51,175 nt of DNA from the NCBI GenBank assembly GCA_013365365.1, contig JABVXU010000390.1:1-51175 (forward strand), written 5' to 3'. The notes under the pieces were generated by a model. The model had not been told where the DNA came from. It made no database searches and was given only the letters and a program-made list of their open reading frames with translations. Position numbers and translations under genes: made by a program. Every line of letters starts with the position of its first letter. Position 1 is the first letter of the stretch. This document shows positions 45,709 to 51,175 of the stretch, piece by piece. The stretch is from Cruorifilaria tuberocauda (Eukaryota > Nematoda > Chromadorea > Rhabditida > Onchocercidae).

Positions 45709-46797
45709 TCTCCATTTTTTTAATATTTACCATATTATTTTATATGTTTGATGAATATTGCAAAGTTCCTTATGTTAATTTGTATTGCTCTCACTTCATT
45801 TCAAAAAATAATATTAAAATAGGGGTACAATACGAATATGTTACTTATAATTTTGTTTCTATACTTCCTTTTACAGATTACAACAATTTTATTCAGGTCT
45901 TTCATAAGTTGTATATAAAAACATTTTACTTTTTTAATTTTGCATAGTTTATGAATTGCAAAGTAAAGAAAAAAGAAGCATATGTTTATTACATTATAGA
46001 ATGTAATTTAACATAAAAAATACATTTGTTTTTCAAAATTACATTACAAATATGTGTAGTATCATCTGCTGGAAGCGGTATTTGTTGTTAGAGGAGATTA
46101 TTGTTTGCTTGTGCTGGTACAGACCTCTATTTATTTTTTCTGAAAAATCCAAATTCATTAAGTTTTTTTCTCTTCTTTATACTTTCCCTTTTTTATGTTA
46201 TTGATAACATGTATCATATATGTGATGAATTTCACGATATGTTTATAATGTATTAAATCTAACCTATGCAAGCAGAATATATTTAACGAATGAGAGAATG
46301 GAACTTTTTAATTTGTTTGTTTACAGTAACAGTATTTTACATTACTGTATATCAAAAAATAATTTCATTATTTTTTTTCATTACTTTCTGGACGGAGTAT
46401 GAATTGATTTTTTATATCCTGTTTTTTTAAATCTTAATTCAATGTCACATATACCTGTTTTTAGCCAATGAATAATAATATGCATTACAAAGAATTAAAA
46501 TGAAAAAGTCTAGGAACCTTTGATTTTGATGAGCTTCCTTGTAGATTTTTGGCATTTCCGATATTTTCTTTGCTTTTATTAATTGGTATACATGCAGCGT
46601 ATTCTGCGCCACTATCTATTGCTCTGTCAAAATACTAAAACTTGTTTTATTTTAGTTTTTACTAAAATGTATAATCATTATAAATAGAACCTCTTCTTTA
46701 TCATCATATCATTTTTTTTTTATATTTGAAAATTTTATGAATTTTGAATAAACTCAGTCCTTTTTCCAAATTTATTATTATCAATTACGGCAAAAAA
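45709..46797. other. Convergent 3' region Gemin2 - phosphatase
   Basis: AT-rich. No clear AATAAA follows the Gemin2 stop before 46747. On the minus strand, AATAAA at 46771-46776 lies just past the stop of the terminal phosphatase exon. A protein-like open stretch on the minus strand at 46485-46623 follows TTGACAG but has no clear phase partner. Confidence 0.4.
46771..46776 (-). promoter_or_regulatory. Candidate polyadenylation signal of the phosphatase gene
   Basis: AATAAA on the minus strand, 22 bases beyond the TAA at 46798-46800, supporting 46798 as a real gene end. Confidence 0.45.
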
Positions 46798-47826
46798 TTA
46801 AAATTTAGAAAAGAAAAATGCAATGACCTCTTCCGGAAGCATATTCATTACGTATTTCTCAACCATATCACGATTTTCCGTTTCAAATGCTCCGTATGTA
46901 CGAGCATAAATCGGTTGCATGAAGACATAATCGGCTGGGTCAACTTCATCTTCTTTCACTGCCGAATTCTCTTCCATATTTTTAATTTTTCGATCCTCTT
47001 CATCGTTGAAAGCATATACTGATTTAGAAGCAATTTCTTCGTCATCTAATTTTGCTCCCTAAATTTATATTCTTTTTGTTATTTTTTCGAATTTTCAGAC
47101 TTACAATTTTCTCTTTTAAATTTAAAATTATTAATTTCATATTTTTATATTATGCGAAATGATTAATAAACTGAAATTACACATGTAATTAAAATTATTA
47201 TCATTTCATTTTCCTGTTCAATAAAAATTTTATAATTAAACTATTTTGCTAATAATGTATTCTTTCTTAGGTTTTATCAACTATTAACTAATTAAATTAA
47301 ATTTTAGATTTTATCAACAATTAACTAATTAAATTAAATTTTAGATTTTATCAACAATTAACTAATTAAATTAAATTTTAGATTTTATCAATTATTAACT
47401 AATTAAATTAAATTTCAAGTATTATCTAATTCTTTCAATACTTTTGTTAAAGAGAAGAAATGATGAGTAATATAATTCAATGAATGATCACACTTCAATT
47501 TCTGCAGCTTTTTCTCCTTCAGCAACTTTCTTCACATTATTACTCTCATTAGCTTCAACATCTAATAATGCTTGATCATTAGTCTTTGGCGCATTTTGTA
47601 CATCAACCATTCTCAATTTTTCCTCCTTTATTTTTTGTTCTTGCTTACACGTTGCTGGCTTGCTTGCTAATTTTTGTTTTTTACGATATGATTCCAGTAA
47701 TTCATTTTGCGCTTCACGATATTCTTGTTGAAGATTATTAGCCTGTGTTGGTGATATTTTTGTTGCTGTCATTCGATATTGCTGCTGTGACTAAAAAAAA
47801 AAAGGAAAAGTGAATATTTTCGATTA

Positions 47827-47861
<35 letters not shown>

Positions 47862-50800
47862 AGAGAGGAAGAAAATCATGATATAAATATGGAAAAAATA
47901 TTATTACTTTTTAAAATAACTCGAATGATTAATTAATATAACTTTTACCCAATTGAAAATATACATTTTAACCAAATATTAATCAATAGTATATTTTAAA
48001 AAATTTTTAAATTTCCATGAAAAAGTGAGCGAATTTTAATCCTATTGCTTATAATTAAATTTACATTAATTGAGTAGAAAGGAATACAGAAGAAGGTAAA
48101 GAAGTAAAGTTAGATTTGAAAGTTAATTAATAATCGCTGAAAAAATTAATGAAACAGGATTAAATTAAAATTATTAAGTTACCTTATAGTTATTAATATT
48201 AATAGTTAAGTTAGTAAGTTATCTTATATAAGTATCATTTCAATATTTTCCTTTTTTTTGATTCAGTAACAAATGATTGAAATAATTTTTGTTTTTTTTT
48301 GTCCTTTCTCTTTTATTACTTACAATTAGATTTACAGTAATTGAAGCAAAAAAAGAAATACAGAAGAAAGTGAAAAAATAAAAGGACAGTTAAAGTTGTT
48401 TAAAAAACGAAAACTTCAAATTAATCTTGAAGTTAAAAAATCTTTTTTTTTTACTTTAAGATTTCAAAGATTTAAAAAGATTTCACATGCGTAATTTATG
48501 CAGAATTCTAAAAACAAATACTAAGTATGAAGTAAAGATCGTACGGATGCATATTCGTCAGCAATTCCTGTCGTCTGAAAACGAAAGAAAATGTAAACGA
48601 TTAATTAGAAACAATTAATTTAATTTAATTTTTTTTTTGTTAAATTATTTAAATCTTAAAATTCAAAGGATGTAGAAATTGAATTTAAAGCAAAATAAAA
48701 AATAATTCACGAAGAAATACTCGTTTTTTCTTCACTGACGCTTTCTTCTTCTTCATTGTTGGTTGAGATTCAGCACCTGACGATGATGCGGGGGTGGAAT
48801 CGCGATCTTTTGATCCTCCGGTCGTTGATGCTGATGATGTTTTTCCGGATGGTGTAAGTGGTGATGCTGATGATGCTGTTACCGATTCCGGTGCTAACGG
48901 TTTACGTAACGGTAACGGTACTTTTTTCCTTCCATCATAAATTGGCAACGGAATTTGCGTTTGACGTGTACGCATAAAATAAAATTGTTCGTAATCGCGA
49001 CAAAATTCTAAATTAGATATGATTAAATGATGCAAAAAACAATAATATGATCTTTGATTCTTTTTTAAATTTATTTTAAAAGGAAAAAAAAATGAGACAG
49101 TTCAAAATGCTTCATGTAATTTCAATTGAAAAAAAGTAATTGAAAATACATGCATGCATGCATGCATGCAACAAACAGTATCGTGCATGATATATTTTAT
49201 TTCCTAATATTCATAACTTGTGAAATTTATACACAATCTATATAAATCCGATTAACGATTTGTCTTATTTTAATACTTTTACATAGTGTTCAAATTTATT
49301 TACAAATATATTGCTAACAATAATCGAAATAAAATTTTTTGCTTAAGTGTAAAAATTTTAAATTTAAAAATTTCAAATTTTAAACTTACTTGAAACAGCC
49401 TTATCGGATACGATACCTTTATTAACAAATCGTTGTATTGTAAGATAATGTAAATACAAATACTGTTCTTCATTTTGAACTACTCGAGAACGTTGTGATC
49501 GAACTGACCAAATAATATCCGGAACTACCGGTATACGACATGATAATAGTGTTCTGTAAATTATATGAGAAAATTTTTCGAAAAAAAAAAATCTTAATTT
49601 CAAATAATTAGATATTGATGGAATATTATTTGAATTATGAATTAAAATATGATTTGCATTACTTCTACCTATAATTTACTTTCTTTTTTAAATTAACTCT
49701 TAATTTAATTTAAATTGCTTTTTAATTTAACTTAATTTAAATATTTGAGATGAAATGAATTTATTTTTGATTATCGAGTACGAATTTGATTGATAAATTA
49801 GGAATATTTTTATTATCGACTTTTTCTCCCTATGTAATTATTTATTCATTCTCCTATTTAATATTAACATTCTATTAGAACAAATAGTTCTTTTCATTTA
49901 ATATTTTACCTAATTTATTTACTTTATCTACTTAATTTACTTAATATTTTAATTTATTTACTTAATTAATTTATTTTTATTTCATTTAATATATATTATG
50001 AAGAGTTATGTTATATAAAATAAAGTAAAAATATATAAAGTAAAATTGTTATACAAAGTAAACTGTGTTATGTTATATAAAGTAAAGTGTTAAAGGGCTA
50101 TGTTATATAAAATAAAGTAAAGTTATTATAAAAGTAAACTGTGTTATGTTATATAAAATAAAGTTATTATATAAAGTAAACTGTGTTATGTTATATAAAG
50201 TAATTATACAAAGTAAACTGTGTTATGTTATGTTATATAAAATAAAGTAAAGTTATTATATAAAGTAAACTGTGTTATGTTATATAAAGTAAAGTATAAT
50301 TAACAATAATAATTAATCGATAAAGTTTAATTAACACTAGTAATTAATCTTAATAATTTAGCAAATTTTGAATTCACTTTATCATTTTTCCCTAATTTAA
50401 ATTTAACAATATCTCTAATGATGCCATAATTATTTTAACTCGTTTTTTTTTTGATTCCCAAAAATTTTCAGAAATAAAAGCATAAAAAATGTACCTGCAA
50501 AGTAATTCAAGTACCACTAACGTACCCGTCCGGCCAATTCCAGCTGAACAATGTATAACAGTTGGTGTTTTTCTGGCACGAGCTGAGCTAAGTAATGTAT
50601 ATGGTACGGTTAGTTGATTTGGAACAAATCTATCAGGCCATGATACCCATTGATAGTGAGCAAGAGGACGTCGTGAGCCACGATATGTTAACAGTAATGC
50701 TGTACAGTGAACATCTGGATCAGTTGATCGCTTCTGCAATCATTGATAAGATCAGCATGAATGCTTCTTCCATCTTACCATTACTAATTTATTTTAATTA

Positions 50801-51175
50801 TTGATGCTAATGTAAATTGATTAATTAATTATTAATTAATGATAAATGAATTTTCATAAATTAATTACTTTTAATGAAAAAAAAAGTTTAAAGTTATACT
50901 TCCAATCTATCATCAAATGATTCATGTATTAGCTATCAATGATTACTTTGATTATTGCAATTTTGATTTTGATTACTTTTTTTGATTGTATAATTATTGT
51001 TTAGCAGAAGACAAAAACATAAAAGCTAACTTCAACAGCTTGAATTGTAATACCACAAAATGTAAGTACTTGGCCCGGATTTAATGGCCAATATTGGGCA
51101 CACTTATTGCGATTTTCTTCAAGAGTACGACATAGCATTATGATTAATTCAACGTTTTCTTGCCAAATCATACGC
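46798..51175 (-). CDS. Protein tyrosine phosphatase, C-terminal part (5' end outside window)
   Basis: Minus-strand exons: >51175-51031, 50733-50495, 49553-49390, 49007-48721, 48574-48545 (30 bases), 47772 region starting 47790, and possibly 47058-46798. The catalytic domain shows MIWQENVELIIMLCRT, WPDRFVPNQ (WPD loop with general-acid Asp), the P-loop HCSAGIGRTGT with nucleophile Cys and Arg, and VRSQRSRVVQNEEQYLYLHY (Q-loop), so it should be active. After the domain come an unusual Thr/Ser/Ala-rich segment, a Lys cluster (MKKKKASVKKKR) and a charged Gln/Glu/Lys-rich tail. This is the single-domain cytosolic type that is strongly expanded in nematodes, often germline- or sperm-expressed; no specific orthologue is named. 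The tail exon either stops at 47488-47490 or is spliced in phase 0 (donor GTGTGA or another) to 47058-46798, which encodes a Glu/Asp-rich end. Confidence 0.75.
47272..47415 (+). repeat. 37-bp tandem repeat, four copies
   Basis: Copies start at 47272, 47309, 47346 and 47383. The unit runs TTTTATCAAC, AATTAACTAA, TTAAATTAAA, TTTTAGA. The first and last copies differ by one or two bases and the last is cut short. The array lies just downstream of the stop of the phosphatase tail exon, or within the last intron if the longer form is used. Confidence 0.9.
47822..47862 (+). repeat. (GATT)n microsatellite
   Basis: About nine GATT units with two imperfections, adjacent to the acceptor side of the phosphatase tail exon. 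Confidence 0.85.
49149..49170 (+). repeat. (ATGC)n self-complementary microsatellite
   Basis: Five units of CATG/TGCA, fully palindromic, inside the phosphatase intron between 49007 and 49390. Confidence 0.9.
50007..50296 (+). repeat. Irregular AT-rich satellite in phosphatase intron
   Basis: Repeated blocks of GTTATGTTATATAAA, ATAAAGTAAA and AAAGTAAACTGT recur about six times with variable spacing, within the intron between 49553 and 50495. Confidence 0.8.

Overview
The window reads as nuclear DNA of a parasitic nematode, most likely a filarial worm (Brugia/Onchocerca/Loa type). It is very AT-rich, exons are short and split by introns of roughly 80-400 bases with GT..(T)TTCAG borders, and the protein matches are animal genes closest in style to C. 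elegans orthologues. No database search was possible. Exon joins were derived by hand from splice sites and kept only where the reading phase closes across the whole gene. The exceptions are named in the entries: a few tandem acceptors, and the tail of the phosphatase.

Layout, left to right. (1) 1381-3747, minus: a complete CFAP410 (C21orf2)-like leucine-rich-repeat ciliary protein, 6 exons, 290 aa. (2) 4757-9260, plus: a complete JADE-family PHD-zinc knuckle-PHD scaffold of the HBO1 acetyltransferase complex, 13 exons, 699 aa; it is divergent from CFAP410 across about 1 kb. (3) 9261-19013: a 9.7 kb gene-poor, very AT-rich stretch between two convergent 3' ends. It is full of simple repeats and holds two candidates of interest: an imperfect long hairpin (13124-13205) and a three-exon small secreted-peptide gene on the minus strand (16613-17286). 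(4) 19014-25216, minus: a complete TAO kinase (kin-18/TAOK), 17 exons, 953 aa. (5) 25903-28699, plus: proteasome ATPase rpt-6/PSMC5, 10 exons, 407 aa, sharing a 686-base divergent promoter with TAO kinase. (6) 29297-42538, plus: a KMT2C/D (MLL3/4, set-16) histone H3K4 methyltransferase, 40 exons, 2290 aa, with PHD trio, HMG box, extended PHD, FYRN/FYRC, Win-like motif, SET and post-SET. (7) 43463-45708, plus: Gemin2 (smi-1), 5 exons, 246 aa. (8) 46798-51175, minus: the C-terminal part of a tyrosine phosphatase of the nematode-expanded class, cut by the right window edge, with an unusual modular tail that includes a 30-base exon.

Two chromatin regulators (JADE, KMT2C/D) and three housekeeping or signalling genes (rpt-6, Gemin2, TAO kinase) lie together, but nothing shows that they form one functional system. 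rpt-6, set-16 and Gemin2 run in the same direction with gaps of about 0.6 and 0.9 kb, so a loosely spaced nematode operon is possible but unproven. No tRNA, rRNA, CRISPR or recognisable transposon was seen.
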